Positions 27,141 through 36,900 of a DNA stretch of 64,000 nt are shown here, piece by piece. This stretch comes from Bradyrhizobium guangxiense. GTDB lineage: Bacteria; Pseudomonadota; Alphaproteobacteria; Rhizobiales; Xanthobacteraceae. The notes below the pieces were generated by a model, which did no database searches, was not told where the DNA came from, and worked only from the letters and a program-made list of their open reading frames with translations. The DNA lies in contig NZ_CP022219.1 of assembly GCF_004114915.1 (NCBI RefSeq), positions 836,501 through 900,500 on the forward strand, written 5' to 3'. Numbering within the stretch: position 1 is the stretch's first letter; each line of letters starts with the position of its first letter. Position numbers and translations under genes: made by a program.

Positions 27141-27241
27141 GTCATTCCCCGCGTAAGCGGGGAATCCAGTACGCCGCGGCCTCTCCGTATCCCGCCGGCG
27201 TTTCTGGAATACTGGATCGCCCGGTCAAGCCGGGCGATGAC
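27141..27241. repeat. Palindromic intergenic repeat (GTCATTCCCCGCGTAAGCGGGG) overlapping a start codon
   Basis: The left end GTCATTCCCCGC with its own small hairpin and the right end GCCGGGCGATGAC form an imperfect outer palindrome. Inner arms include GGAATCCAGTA and TACTGGATCG-like parts. The last bases, GCGATGAC, contain the likely ATG of the next gene. Confidence 0.8.
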
Positions 27242-28148
27242 AGCGAGGTTGTCTTGTTCGGCCTTCACCGCGGCTGTCCTCGCCGTAGCGCTACTCCTCG
27301 CCGTTGCCTTTCCCGCCTTGGCCGAGGTCGCCGTCCCCCAGCTCACCGGCCGCGTGGTCGATCAGACCGGCACGCTGTCGAGCAGCGACATCGCCTCCCT
27401 GTCGCAGAAATTGCGTGACTTCGAGGCGCGCAAGGGCAGCCAGATCGCCGTGCTGATCGTGCCGACCACGCAGCCGGAGACGATCGAGCAGTTCTCGATC
27501 CGCGTCGCGGAGGGCTGGAAGATCGGGCGCAAGAAGGTCGACGACGGCGCGATCCTCGTCGTTGCCAAGAACGACCGGCATTTGCGCATCGAGGTCGGCT
27601 ACGGCCTCGAGGGCGCGCTCACCGACGTCACCTCGCGGCGCATCATCGACGAGGACATCACGCCCAAGTTCAGGAGCGGCGATTTCGCCGCCGGCATCGG
27701 CGCGGGCGTCGACCGCATGATGCGGGTGATCGACGGCGAGCCGCTGCCGTCGCCATCGCGCAGCGTCAACTTCGCCCATAATCTGGACGACCTCGCCCCG
27801 GTCTTTGCCGTGGCGCTGTTCGCCTCGATCGGCGTCGGCGGGTTCTTCCGCGCGATCCTGGGACGGCTGCTCGGCTCGTTGGTGACCGGCGGCATCATCG
27901 CGGCGGTGACCTGGTTCATCCTCGGCTCCGCGGCGCTCGCCGCGGCCGTCGGCGTGCTCGGCTTCATCATCGGATTTATCGCTGATCTGTTTTCGGCGAT
28001 CACGCCAGGCACGGGCCGCTCGCGCGGCGGCTCCTGGTCGAGCGGCTCATCGGGAGGCGGCTGGAGCAGCGGATCGTCCAGCGACAGCGGCGGCTTCAGT
28101 GGCGGTGGCGGCAGTTTTGGCGGCGGCGGTGCCTCGGGGAGCTGGTAG
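27237..28148 (+). CDS. TPM-domain (YgcG family) membrane protein
   Basis: This roughly 303-residue protein has a signal peptide (TAAVLAVALLLAVAFPALA) and a TPM domain at about residues 35-165 (TGRVVDQTGTLSSSDIASL, ESQIAVLIV-like strand, VGYGLEGALTDVTSRRII). Two membrane helices follow at about residues 185-245, and a Ser/Gly-rich tail (SSGGGWSSGSSSDSGGFSGG) ends the protein. The start is uncertain. The ATG at 27237 lies inside a palindromic repeat and lacks a clear ribosome site. A TTG at 27249 and the read-through frame from 27111 are alternatives. It forms a lemA-TPM-TPM operon. TPM proteins of this type are linked to envelope or photosystem repair in other organisms; the role here is unknown. 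Confidence 0.85.
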   Translation: MTARLSCSAFTAAVLAVALLLAVAFPALAEVAVPQLTGRVVDQTGTLSSSDIASLSQKLRDFEARKGSQIAVLIVPTTQPETIEQFSIRVAEGWKIGRKKVDDGAILVVAKNDRHLRIEVGYGLEGALTDVTSRRIIDEDITPKFRSGDFAAGIGAGVDRMMRVIDGEPLPSPSRSVNFAHNLDDLAPVFAVALFASIGVGGFFRAILGRLLGSLVTGGIIAAVTWFILGSAALAAAVGVLGFIIGFIADLFSAITPGTGRSRGGSWSSGSSGGGWSSGSSSDSGGFSGGGGSFGGGGASGSW

Positions 28149-28151
28149 GAC

Positions 28152-28649
28152 ATGAGCATCAAGCGCATTGCCAGGCATCTCGTGCAGCATCATTGGCGGG
28201 CGAAGCAGATTTTCCCGCAAGCCGTACTCGACCGCATCGAGCAGGCGATCAAGCAAGGCGAAGCCACTCATTCCGGCCAGGTCCGCTTCGTGGTCGAAGG
28301 CGCACTCGACGGCGTGCCGCTGTTTCGCAACCAGCCGGCGCGAGCGCGCGCGCTCGACGTGTTCTCGCATCTGCGCATCTGGGATACCGCACACAATAAC
28401 GGCGTCCTGATCTATCTCCTGCTCGCCGACCGCGATGTGGAGATCATCGCCGATCGCGGCATCGACGCGAAGGTCGGCGCTGCGGGCTGGGAGAGCATCT
28501 GCCGCGCGATGGAAGCCGAATTCAGCTCGAACCAGTTCGAGCGCGGCGTGATCGCCGGCATCGCAGCGGTGTCGCGCGAGCTGGCAAAGCACTTCCCGCC
28601 GCAGGGACCGCATGCGAACGAGCTGCCGGATGCGCCCGTCGTGATGTGA
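28152..28649 (+). CDS. Soluble TPM-domain protein
   Basis: This 165-residue protein starts three bases after the larger TPM gene and consists essentially of one TPM domain. Key stretches are RFVVEGALDGVPLF, ARALDVFSHLRIWDTAHNNG, VLIYLLLADRDVEIIADRGI and GVIAGIAAVSRELAKHFPP. There is no signal peptide or transmembrane helix, so it is predicted to stay in the cytoplasm while its operon partners are in the envelope. Two TPM proteins with one LemA protein is a common rhizobial set. The function is unknown. Confidence 0.87.
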   Translation: MSIKRIARHLVQHHWRAKQIFPQAVLDRIEQAIKQGEATHSGQVRFVVEGALDGVPLFRNQPARARALDVFSHLRIWDTAHNNGVLIYLLLADRDVEIIADRGIDAKVGAAGWESICRAMEAEFSSNQFERGVIAGIAAVSRELAKHFPPQGPHANELPDAPVVM

Positions 28650-28687
28650 CCGGAGCGCGCGTCGCGTGCTCCGTTATTGCTCTCTGA

Positions 28688-28820
28688 CCGTCACCCTGAG
28701 GTGCTCGCCTCTTCGGCGAGCCTCGAAGGGCGCGGCCCGGCTGCGGCAGCTTGGCCGTTCATCCTTCGAGGCTCCGCGCGCACTGCTTCGCAGCGCACGC
28801 CTCGCACCTCAGGATGACGG
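28688..28820. repeat. Palindromic intergenic repeat (CACCCTGAGG/CCTCAGGATG family)
   Basis: CCGTCACCCTGAGGTGC and GCACCTCAGGATGACGG form the ends, with inner hairpins CTCGCCTCTTCGGCGAG and CCTTCGAGG-type arms. Relatives are at 51171-51277 and nested within 43552-43801. The remaining bases to 29029 show no feature beyond a GGAG-type site before the next gene. Confidence 0.87.
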
Positions 28821-29029
28821 GTGGGGAGTTGTGCCGGGCTTTACGCATTCCGCCGCCGTTCATCTTGGCCGGTTACAAATTGTTTCACGCCCGCCACACC
28901 GGTTCCATCTTCCCGGCTCAATTCGGCCCCGGATAACTTCCTAAAATTTCGGTAAGCGGGTCCTGAGGTAAGGATTTCGCAAGCAATGAAAGTTACCAAA
29001 AGGTCAATCCAGAGCGGAGTATTTGAACT

Positions 29030-30034
29030 GTGAGCGAACCAATGGCTGAGCAGGCTGCCCAGGATAACAGCGTCGTCGAAACAGGAACGACCGCGCCGCA
29101 GGCTGTCGAGGCTGCCGGGATCGACGCCCCCTCGATCGCGCCCGACCACGAGGCGCCGCCCAAACCGGATCCGGTGAAGGTCGAGCCGCCAAAGATCGAG
29201 GCTTCGAAGCTCGAGGCTTCGAAGGTCGAGGTGCCGACGGTCGAGGCCAAAGCCGAGACCAGGCCCGAGCCGAAGCCCGGCAAGCTCATCGTCATGGCGC
29301 CCTCGGATCGCTCGTGGAACGGCTCTTGGGACCGCGAGGATTTTGCTCCGCATATGAAGGCAGACGAGCCGCGCGAGGCCGGCAGCAAGCGCCGGCTCTC
29401 GGCCATGGCCGCGGTTGTGGCGATTGCCGCCGGCGTCGGCGCGATCAGCGGCGCGCTCGCAACCGCTGGCATGATGCACTTCGCAAGCCCGGCCCAGGCG
29501 CCGGTCCAGGTCGCCGACACCAGCGCGCTCGATGCTTCCGTCGCGCGGATCGATGCCGATCTCGTCGCGCTGAAGGCCAATGTCGAGCAAAGCTCGAAGA
29601 CCGGCGTCAGCCAGATCAACCGGGCCAATGACCGCCTCGACAAGCTCGAGAGGGCGCAGGCCGAGCCGATGGCCAAGATCGCCAAGCTGTCCGAGACCAT
29701 CGACAAGCTTCGCGCCGCGCCGCCCGCAGCCCCTGCGCAGGCCGCGGCTGCCGCGCCCGCGAAGGAGACCACCGGCTCGATCGCGCCGACGCAGGTTGCG
29801 GCCGCAGCGCCCGTGCCCGCCGCGCCCAAGACCGAGGTCGGCCGTCTGCCGACGATCGAGGGCTGGCGGCTGCGCAACGCCGCCAATGGCGGTGCGCTGA
29901 TCGAGGGCCGCGACGGCCTCTACGAGGTCTATCCCGGCGATCCCATCCCCGGGGTGGGCCGTGTCGACGCCATCCGCCGCCAGGACGGCCGCTGGGTGGT
30001 CGTCACCAGCAGGGGCCTGATCGTCTCGCGCTGA
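29030..30034 (+). CDS. Hypothetical single-pass membrane protein with Pro/Ala-rich and coiled regions
   Basis: This 334-residue protein starts at GTG 29030 with CGGAG ten bases upstream. Residues 1-100 are acidic and Pro-rich with KxE repeats (KIEASKLEASKVE). A membrane helix spans about residues 125-147 (AVVAIAAGVGAISGALATAG). Then comes a predicted coiled coil, about residues 165-225 (LVALKANVEQSSKTGVSQINRANDRLDKL). An Ala/Pro linker follows, and a C-terminal globular part of about 60 residues (GWRLRNAANGGALIEGRDGL, YPGDPIPGVGRV) resembles a small beta-barrel such as in pilus or secretion accessory proteins. That likeness is only by eye. Its topology suggests an inner-membrane anchor with a periplasmic coil and head. 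The function is unknown. Confidence 0.75.
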   Translation: MSEPMAEQAAQDNSVVETGTTAPQAVEAAGIDAPSIAPDHEAPPKPDPVKVEPPKIEASKLEASKVEVPTVEAKAETRPEPKPGKLIVMAPSDRSWNGSWDREDFAPHMKADEPREAGSKRRLSAMAAVVAIAAGVGAISGALATAGMMHFASPAQAPVQVADTSALDASVARIDADLVALKANVEQSSKTGVSQINRANDRLDKLERAQAEPMAKIAKLSETIDKLRAAPPAAPAQAAAAAPAKETTGSIAPTQVAAAAPVPAAPKTEVGRLPTIEGWRLRNAANGGALIEGRDGLYEVYPGDPIPGVGRVDAIRRQDGRWVVVTSRGLIVSR

Positions 30035-30058
30035 GCGTTCGATCTCCAACTTCCAAGG

Positions 30059-30090
30059 GGCGCTTCACCACCGCGTGAAGCGCCTTTTTA
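30059..30090 (+). terminator. Intrinsic terminator
   Basis: GGCGCTTCAC (30059-30068) and GTGAAGCGCC (30075-30084) form a perfect 10-bp stem with a CACCGC loop, followed directly by TTTTTA. It lies 25 bases after the stop of the membrane protein gene and is the clearest rho-independent terminator in the window. Confidence 0.9.
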
Positions 30091-30126
30091 CTTGAATAGG
30101 CCTCCCGCCGCGGTGTTACCTCAGGC

Positions 30127-31665
30127 ATGAGCCGCGCGTTGCGAATTCTCGTTCTGGCCGCCGTGTTGCTTGGCGGTGCCGCCTCGCCGTCGGCAGCGGA
30201 GACCGCGCAGCTTTTGCGCGGCACGGCCATCACCGATCCCGATCTCCTGCGCAACCTTGACCAGAGCGGCGCCCTCACACTGTCGCACCTGTTGCAGCCC
30301 GATCGGACGTTCGAGGCGCCGCTGACCAATGACCTCATGTTCTCGCGGTTACCGCTGCTTGCGTCAATTCCGCCCGCGATCGACGCGGAGCTCGACCGCT
30401 ACGTTGCGCGGCAGAAGGCGGCCTATCCGACCGAGACCATCGGCGTCGGCGAGGGCTATGACGTGCAGCTGTTCGACCGCGCCAATCTGACATCCGCCGA
30501 CACGCGCTTCGTGCTGGCCGGCATCGTCAACCGCATGGACCGCGCCTATGTCGACGAAGAGTCCTGCGGCGAGATCCGGCTGATCTACCGTCTCGCGCGT
30601 TTCGACACCAAGCCTGACGGCGGCAAGACCGCGGCGCGGCTGCCGATGACACTCAATCTGGTGATGAAGGCGCGCGATGCACGGCAGACGGCCGGGAACG
30701 GCAAGCCGGTCAGCTGCGCCGAGATCGCGCGGCGGTGGCTCGACAACGGCAACTGGCAGGAGCTGATCCGCGGTCGAGACGACGCCATGCTCGATCGCAT
30801 CGAGACCAACATTCAGGTCTCCATCGCGCCGAAATCGGCGCTGCATGATTTCCGCTCCGACTATCTGCTCAAGGTGTTCAAGTACAACGCGGCCACGAAG
30901 CAGTTCGAGGAAGCGGCGCTGGAGAACCAGATCGACCGTGACCGCATCCTCGCCGACGATGCGCTCCGACGCGACTTCAAGGCCTGGCTGCTCGCACCCG
31001 AGAACTTGCGCGAGTTTGATCGCGGCACGGTGCTGATCCCGGAAAAATTCCTGGCCAGGGCTGCGGTGGTGCCGACACCCGTCGGCCTCGATGCCTCCGC
31101 CCTGCAGCCGGAGTTCGGCATGATGCAAGGAGAGGGAAAAGGCGAGGGGAGCGGCGATCCGGTCTTCACCGACAACGACGTCGTCGGCGCGTTGAAGCAG
31201 GCCGCCGCGCGCGGCGAGATTCAGAACATCCGCTCGGTTGCGGGCTTCCAGCGCCGTCTCAACGACGTCACCTGCGCCGGCTGCCACCAGACCCGCGGCA
31301 TCGGCGGCTTCCACTTCCCTGGTGTCGACTGGCTCGCCGACAAGCCGTCCAATTCCACCATCGTGCCGGCTTCGCCGCATTTCGTCGGCGATCAGCTCCG
31401 CCGCCGCGACATCCTGACCGCGTTCGCCGCGGGCAAACGTCCTGATTTCTCACGCGGATTTGCCAGCCGGCCGCAGACCCGCGGCAGCCGGGAGCTGGCC
31501 GGCAGCGAATACCAGGACGGCTGGGGCGCCCATTGTTCCCTGCAAGATGCGGGATCAGGAACGCGAGATGAGAGTTTTACGTCATGGAGCTGTGCTAACG
31601 GTCTCACCTGTCAGGCTGCCGCGGCCTCGCGCCGCATCGGCATGTGCTTCATCAAGACGCGTTAG
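30127..31665 (+). CDS. Secreted protein of unknown function with a single CxxCH motif
   Basis: This 512-residue protein has a signal peptide (VLAAVLLGGAASPSAAE). A CAGCHQTRGIGGFHF motif lies near residue 384. CxxCH normally binds haem c covalently, and the following GFHF could bring a ligand, but the surrounding sequence is not a standard cytochrome c domain. The C terminus holds several more cysteines (HCSLQD, SWSCANGLTCQ, GMCF) suggesting disulfides. The middle has long conserved-looking stretches (LTSADTRFVLAGIVNRMDRA, EIRLIYRLARFDT) not matching a family I can name. It is a periplasmic or exported protein that may be redox-active. It is not in an obvious operon. Confidence 0.75.
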   Translation: MSRALRILVLAAVLLGGAASPSAAETAQLLRGTAITDPDLLRNLDQSGALTLSHLLQPDRTFEAPLTNDLMFSRLPLLASIPPAIDAELDRYVARQKAAYPTETIGVGEGYDVQLFDRANLTSADTRFVLAGIVNRMDRAYVDEESCGEIRLIYRLARFDTKPDGGKTAARLPMTLNLVMKARDARQTAGNGKPVSCAEIARRWLDNGNWQELIRGRDDAMLDRIETNIQVSIAPKSALHDFRSDYLLKVFKYNAATKQFEEAALENQIDRDRILADDALRRDFKAWLLAPENLREFDRGTVLIPEKFLARAAVVPTPVGLDASALQPEFGMMQGEGKGEGSGDPVFTDNDVVGALKQAAARGEIQNIRSVAGFQRRLNDVTCAGCHQTRGIGGFHFPGVDWLADKPSNSTIVPASPHFVGDQLRRRDILTAFAAGKRPDFSRGFASRPQTRGSRELAGSEYQDGWGAHCSLQDAGSGTRDESFTSWSCANGLTCQAAAASRRIGMCFIKTR

Positions 31666-31722
31666 CGCGTGATCCGCAAAAGGGTCACGGGCAAGACAAA
31701 GCTTGTTCGATTTGGATGACCC

Positions 31723-31887
31723 ATGACGGATACCGGCAATGCCAACAAGGCGCGCAATCGCCAGATCGCGCGGAACGAGGAAGCCAAGCAGGTCACCGGC
31801 AGCGCCCGCGTCAGCATCTGGGCGATTGCGGTGGCCGTCATCATCGGCGGCATTCTGTTCACGCTCGGCTGGCTGTCGCTGAGGTGA
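31723..31887 (+). CDS. 54-residue single-pass membrane protein
   Basis: The short frame encodes a polar, basic N terminus (ANKARNRQIARNEEAKQ) and one hydrophobic helix (VSIWAIAVAVIIGGILFTLGW), with codon usage like the neighbours. An ATG at 31723 is the only reasonable start, although no strong ribosome site precedes it. Small N-in tail-type proteins of this kind are common in Bradyrhizobium and have no known role. It lies between a secreted protein gene and a convergent glutathione transferase gene. Confidence 0.6.
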   Translation: MTDTGNANKARNRQIARNEEAKQVTGSARVSIWAIAVAVIIGGILFTLGWLSLR

Positions 31888-31924
31888 GCTGCGAATTTTT
31901 CGCCCGGGTGAGGGCAAGGAATCC

Positions 31925-32572
31925 TTACTTCGCGTAATTCGTCATTCGCTGTCCCGGCAGCAGCTCGTAGGCCGACTTCCAGCCGGGCAGGGCGGCCACG
32001 CGGCCGAGCCAGGCGCGGATGGCGGGATGGCTCGTGGCGAAATCGAAGCCGTGCTCGTCGCTGGGATAATGCAGATAGGCCATCATCGAGATATCGGCGA
32101 CCGTGGGCCTTGCCCCGATCGCGAAGTCATTGTGCTGGAGATGTCCGTCGAGGATGCCGAGAAAATCTTCGAGCCGCCGGCGAAAATGCTTCAGCACCTG
32201 CGGATCGTTCTTCTCGCTGAAGGCGCGCATGAAGCGATAGGTTGCCATGTAGCCAGTGAGCTTGTGGTTGTCCCAGAACAGCCAGCGCAAGAGCTCGAAT
32301 TTTTCAGCCTCCGTCTCGGCGCCGAAGCGGCCATACTGTTCGGCGAGCTTCAAGAGCAGCGGCGCAGTCTGCGTCATCTTCACGCCGTCGATCTCGAGCA
32401 CGGGAATCTCGCCCATCTCGTTGACGGCCTTGCGCCACTCCGGAGTGCGCGTGACGCCGCCGGCAAAATCGGTCCACACCGGCTCGAAGGTCTCGCCGCA
32501 AAGCGTGAGCATCAGGGCCAGCTTGTAGCTGTTGCCTGATTCGGGGAAGTAGTGCAGGCGGTAGAGCGGCAT
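31925..32572 (-). CDS. Glutathione S-transferase family protein
   Basis: This 215-residue protein has the thioredoxin-like N domain (YRLHYFPESGNSYKLALML, then MGEIPVLEIDGVKMTQTAPLL with the cis-Pro and the glutathione-binding Gln-Thr) and an all-helical C domain (FAIGARPTVADISMMAYLHY with the conserved Asp). The likely catalytic Ser or Tyr is in the N-terminal FPESGNS segment. GAGG precedes the ATG. The substrate is unknown. The gene is the last one in a same-strand run with the CoA transferase, about 65 bases away. Confidence 0.9.
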   Translation of the reverse strand: MPLYRLHYFPESGNSYKLALMLTLCGETFEPVWTDFAGGVTRTPEWRKAVNEMGEIPVLEIDGVKMTQTAPLLLKLAEQYGRFGAETEAEKFELLRWLFWDNHKLTGYMATYRFMRAFSEKNDPQVLKHFRRRLEDFLGILDGHLQHNDFAIGARPTVADISMMAYLHYPSDEHGFDFATSHPAIRAWLGRVAALPGWKSAYELLPGQRMTNYAK

Positions 32573-32637
32573 GGGACCTCGCGACGCGTGTTTGTTGCTG
32601 CGAGTAAATAGCGAGTTTGCCCCAGGAAGCGATGGCG

Positions 32638-33843
32638 CTACCCGACCGCCCCCGATCCGCGCAGCTGCTTGATCGCGGCTTCATCGTATCCCGCGTCACG
32701 CAAAATCTCGTCACTGTGCTCGCCCACCGCGGGCGGCTTGCGCGGCTGCACCTTCTTGGCTCCGTCGATCCAGATCGGGCTGTTGATGGTGAGCATGGTG
32801 TCGTTCTCGAACGGCACCAGCACCTCGTTGTCGAGCATCTGCTTGTCGTTCGGGATGTCGTCCAAAATGGCGACGACGCCGAACACGAGGCCGTTGCCGT
32901 CGAGGATTTTTCGCCATTCGGCAAGGTCCTTTGTCGCAAACGTCTCGTCAAAAATCCTGATCAGCTCCACCGAGCGGGCGTGACGGTCGGTTTTGGTCGC
33001 GAAGCGGGGATCGGTGACGAGGTCTTCGCGTCCCAAGCACTTCGCCAGCGCCGGAAACTGTTTCTCCTCGTTCAGCAGCGACAGGATCAGCCAGCGGCCG
33101 TCCTTGCACTGATAGTGATTGGCGACCGCGTTGAGCGCGCGCTCGCGCGGGCGCCGCTCGCCGAACTTGGCGCCGCAGAGCTTGGCCTGCGCCAGCACGC
33201 TCGCCGCCCATACGCCGTTCGCCATCAGGTTGGAGGCGACATGCGATCCCTTGCCGGTCTTCTCGCGCTGATACAGCGCGGTGACGATGGCACCGTAGAA
33301 CGCCATGGCGCAGGGATGGTCGCCCATGCCTGCGACGGAACGCGCCGGCGTGGTGCCGGTGTCGGCGCGGACGAGGTCCATCAGGCCGGAGCGCGCCCAA
33401 TAGGCGTTGCTGTCGAAGCCGGGCTTGTTGGCCTCTTCGCCCTTCTCGCCATAGCCGGTGAAGGAGGCGTAGATCAGCCGGTCGTTGAGATGGGCGAGAT
33501 GGTCATAGGTGATGCCGAGCTTGGCGCGCACCGGCGGCGGCATGTTGGTGATGAAGACGTCGGCCTCTTCCACCAGTCTGTAGAGCACCGCCTGCGCCTC
33601 GGGCTTGGCGAGGTCGAGCGCGATGCTCTTCTTGTTGCGCGCTTCCAGCAGCCAGGCGAAATTGTGCTCGCCGGTGGGATAGCCCGGCAGGTTTGGCAGG
33701 TTGCGATAGGGATCTCCGGCGCCGGGCGGTTCGATCTTGATGACGTCGGCGCCGAAATCCGACAGCACGGTCGCGGCCGCGGGCGCTGCGATGAAGCTCG
33801 CGCAATCCAGAACTTTCAGGCCTGAAAAGATGCCTTTTTCCAT
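32638..33843 (-). CDS. CaiB/BaiF family CoA transferase
   Basis: This 401-residue class III CoA transferase has the N-terminal block GLKVLDCASFIAAPAAATVLSDFG, the IKIEPPGAGDPYR motif and the catalytic Asp region near residue 170 (RSGLMDLVRADTG). It moves CoA between carboxylic acids through a glutamyl or aspartyl thioester. The start has a GGGAG site. There is no acyl-CoA dehydrogenase beside it, only a glutathione transferase downstream, so the substrate cannot be inferred. A second member of this family is at 52201-53304 in a clearer catabolic setting. Confidence 0.88.
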   Translation of the reverse strand: MEKGIFSGLKVLDCASFIAAPAAATVLSDFGADVIKIEPPGAGDPYRNLPNLPGYPTGEHNFAWLLEARNKKSIALDLAKPEAQAVLYRLVEEADVFITNMPPPVRAKLGITYDHLAHLNDRLIYASFTGYGEKGEEANKPGFDSNAYWARSGLMDLVRADTGTTPARSVAGMGDHPCAMAFYGAIVTALYQREKTGKGSHVASNLMANGVWAASVLAQAKLCGAKFGERRPRERALNAVANHYQCKDGRWLILSLLNEEKQFPALAKCLGREDLVTDPRFATKTDRHARSVELIRIFDETFATKDLAEWRKILDGNGLVFGVVAILDDIPNDKQMLDNEVLVPFENDTMLTINSPIWIDGAKKVQPRKPPAVGEHSDEILRDAGYDEAAIKQLRGSGAVG

Positions 33844-33959
33844 CGCAGCGTCGCTCCCTCGCTCTTGTCGTTTCCCGCGCGCTGGAATTGGCGCGGGCAG
33901 ATGATGGGAGCAGTTAGACCGATGTTTTGCCGGGATGCAACGGCGCCTGGCGCAGGGCG

Positions 33960-36900
33960 TTATTCCTCCCCCGCCAGCAGTGCCGCATTGCCGCCCGCCG
34001 CCGCCGTGTTGATGGTCACGGTCTGCTCGGTGGCGAAGCGCGTGAGGTAGTGCGGGCCGCCGGCCTTGGGGCCGGTTCCAGACAGGCCGTTGCCGCCGAA
34101 CGGCTGCACGCCGACCACCGCGCCGATCATGTTGCGGTTGACGTAGATGTTGCCGATCTGGGCGCGATCGATGATGGCTTCGATCGTGTCGTCGATGCGC
34201 GAATGAATGCCGAGCGTGAGCCCGTAGCCGGTGCGTTCGATGGACTGCAGCACGCGGTCGAGAGTCTCGGCGCGGTAGCGCACGACATGCAGGATCGGGC
34301 CGAAGATCTCCTCGGTGAGCTGGCCGGCCTCTCTGAGCTCGAAGATGTGCGGCGCCACGAAGCAGCCGTCAGGCGCATGGCCCGCAAAGTGCAGCCGCGC
34401 CTCGTTCTTCATCCGCGTGATATGCGCATCGAGCCGCTGCTTAGCCTCCATGTCGATCACCGGACCGACATGGGTCGCGAGATCGGAGGGATCGCCGATC
34501 TTGAGCTCGCGCGCCGCGCCCGCGATCATCTCGATCATGCGATCGGCGACGTCCTCCTGCACGAACAAGAGCCGCAGCGCCGAGCAGCGCTGGCCGGCGG
34601 AACGGAAAGCGGAGGTCACGACGTCATCGGCAACCTGCTCGGGCAGCGCGGTGGCATCCGCGATCATGGCGTTGATGCCGCCTGTCTCCGCGATCAGCGG
34701 CACGATCGGCCCGTCCTTGGCGGCAAGCGTCCGGTTGATCGACCGTGCCACTTCGGTCGATCCGGTGAAGACGATGCCGGCGATGTCGGGGTGGGCAGTC
34801 AGCATCGCACCGATCTTGCCGTCGCCAGTGACGAGGTGCAGCGCGCTTCTGGGGATGCCGGCCTCGTGCAGCAGAGCGACGGCCTCACGCGCGATGCGCG
34901 GCGTCTGCTCGGCCGGTTTTGCCACCACGGTGTTGCCGGCCATCAGGGCCGCCGTGACCTGGCCTAGGAAGATCGCCAGCGGAAAATTCCACGGCGAGAT
35001 CGCCACGAAGACGCCGCGGCCGCGCATGGCGAGCGCGTTGCTCTCGCCGGTCGGTCCGGGCATTGCCGTCGCGCTGCCGAAAAGCTTGCGGCCTTGTGCG
35101 GCATAGTAGCGGCAGAAGTCCGCGGCCTCGCGCAGCTCCGACAGCGCATCGTCGAGCGTCTTGCCGCCTTCGCGTTGAAGCAACGCGATGAAGTACGCGC
35201 CACGGCTTTCCAGCAGATGCGCGGCCTGCTCCAGGGCTGCGGCGCGCATGGCTGCCGGCGTCCGGCTCCAGGCGGCAAGGCCCGCGCGGCTTGCGGCCAC
35301 CGCCGCGCTGGCCTGATCCGGCGTTGCGTCGGCGATCGGCTTCAGGTCGACCGCCTCTGCTTTGACATTTGTCAGCAATTGGTCGAGCGCGACGCGTGCG
35401 CCGAATTCGACGCCGCGCGAATTGCGCCGCTCCGGCCCGAACAGATCGCCCGGCAACGGAATTTTGGGATGGGCCGCCGCTTGCGGCCGGAGAATCGCAT
35501 CCGCCGGACGCTGCAACAGCGCCGTAACAGGCACGCGATAATCGGCGGCCTGCGCCACGAACGAGGAATTGGCGCCGTTCTCCAGGAGCCGCCGCACCAG
35601 ATAGGCCAGCAGATCGCGATGGCTGCCGACCGGCGCATAGGTGCGGTAGGCGATCTCAGGGTGATCCTTGGCGAGCTGCTCGTACAGCGCCTCGCCCATG
35701 CCGTGCAGGCGCTGGAATTCGAAGCCGCCGCCGTCAGCTGCGAGCTCCAGCACGGTCGCGACCGTCAGCGCGTTGTGGGTGGCGAATTGCGGGAAGATGC
35801 GCGGCCGCAAGGCCAGCAGCTTCGTCGCGCAGGCGACGTAGTTCAGATCCGTCATCGCCTTGCGCGTGAACACGGGGTAGCCCTCGAGCCCGCGCTCCTG
35901 CGCGCGCTTGATCTCGGTGTCCCAATAGGCGCCCTTGACGAGGCGCACCATCAGCTTGCGGTCATGCGCGCGGGCCAGCGCATCGACATAGTCGATCACG
36001 GCGCTGGCGCGCTTCTGATAGGCCTGGATCGCGAGGCCAAATCCGTCCCAGCCCTTGAGCGAGGGATCGGCGAGCGTCGCCGCGATCACGTCGAGCGACA
36101 GTTCGAGCCGGTCGGCCTCCTCGGCATCGACGGTGAAGTTGAGATCATGGGCTTTGGCCCGGCGCGCGAGATCGAGCAGCAGTGGCACCAGCTCGGCCAT
36201 CACCCGCTCGCGGCTGATCGCCTCGAAGCGCGGATGCAGTGCCGAGAGTTTGACCGAGATGCCGGGCCGGTCGGGCAGGGGATGGGAGCCTGCCGCCTTG
36301 CCGATGGTTTCAATGGCACTGGCATAGGCGTCGAAATAGCGTTTTGCGTCCGCCGCCGTGCGCGCGCCCTCGCCGAGCATGTCGAAGGAATAGCGCGGCT
36401 TCTGGCCGGAGCGTGGCCGGCCCCGCTCCAGCGCCTGCTCGATGGTCTCGCCGAGCACGAAATGATTGCCCATCAGCCGCATTGCCTGGCGCGTCGCGGT
36501 GCGAACAGCCGGCGCGCGGAGCCGCTTGACGAGGCGGCCGATGGTGCCGTCTGGCGTTTCGCCGGGCTGGATCACCCGCGCCGACAGGCCGAGTGCCCAG
36601 GCCGAGGCGTTGACCAGGAAGGCGGTGGACTTGGTCTCGTGATGGATGAAGTCACCCTCGCCGAGCTTGTCCTCGATGAACTGGTCGGCGGTGCGGGCAT
36701 CAGGCACGCGCAGCAGCGCCTCGGCCAGCACCATCAGCGCGAGGCCCTCCTTGGTCGACAGCGCGAACTCCCGCAGCATGTCCTCGCCCCCGCCAAGATT
36801 TCCCGCAAGCCGGTCGTCGCGCTTGCGGATCGCCTCTATCAGCCGCGTCGCGGTGCGATCGATCCGCGTCTCCTGTGGTGGACTGAGATGCGACGCCGGC

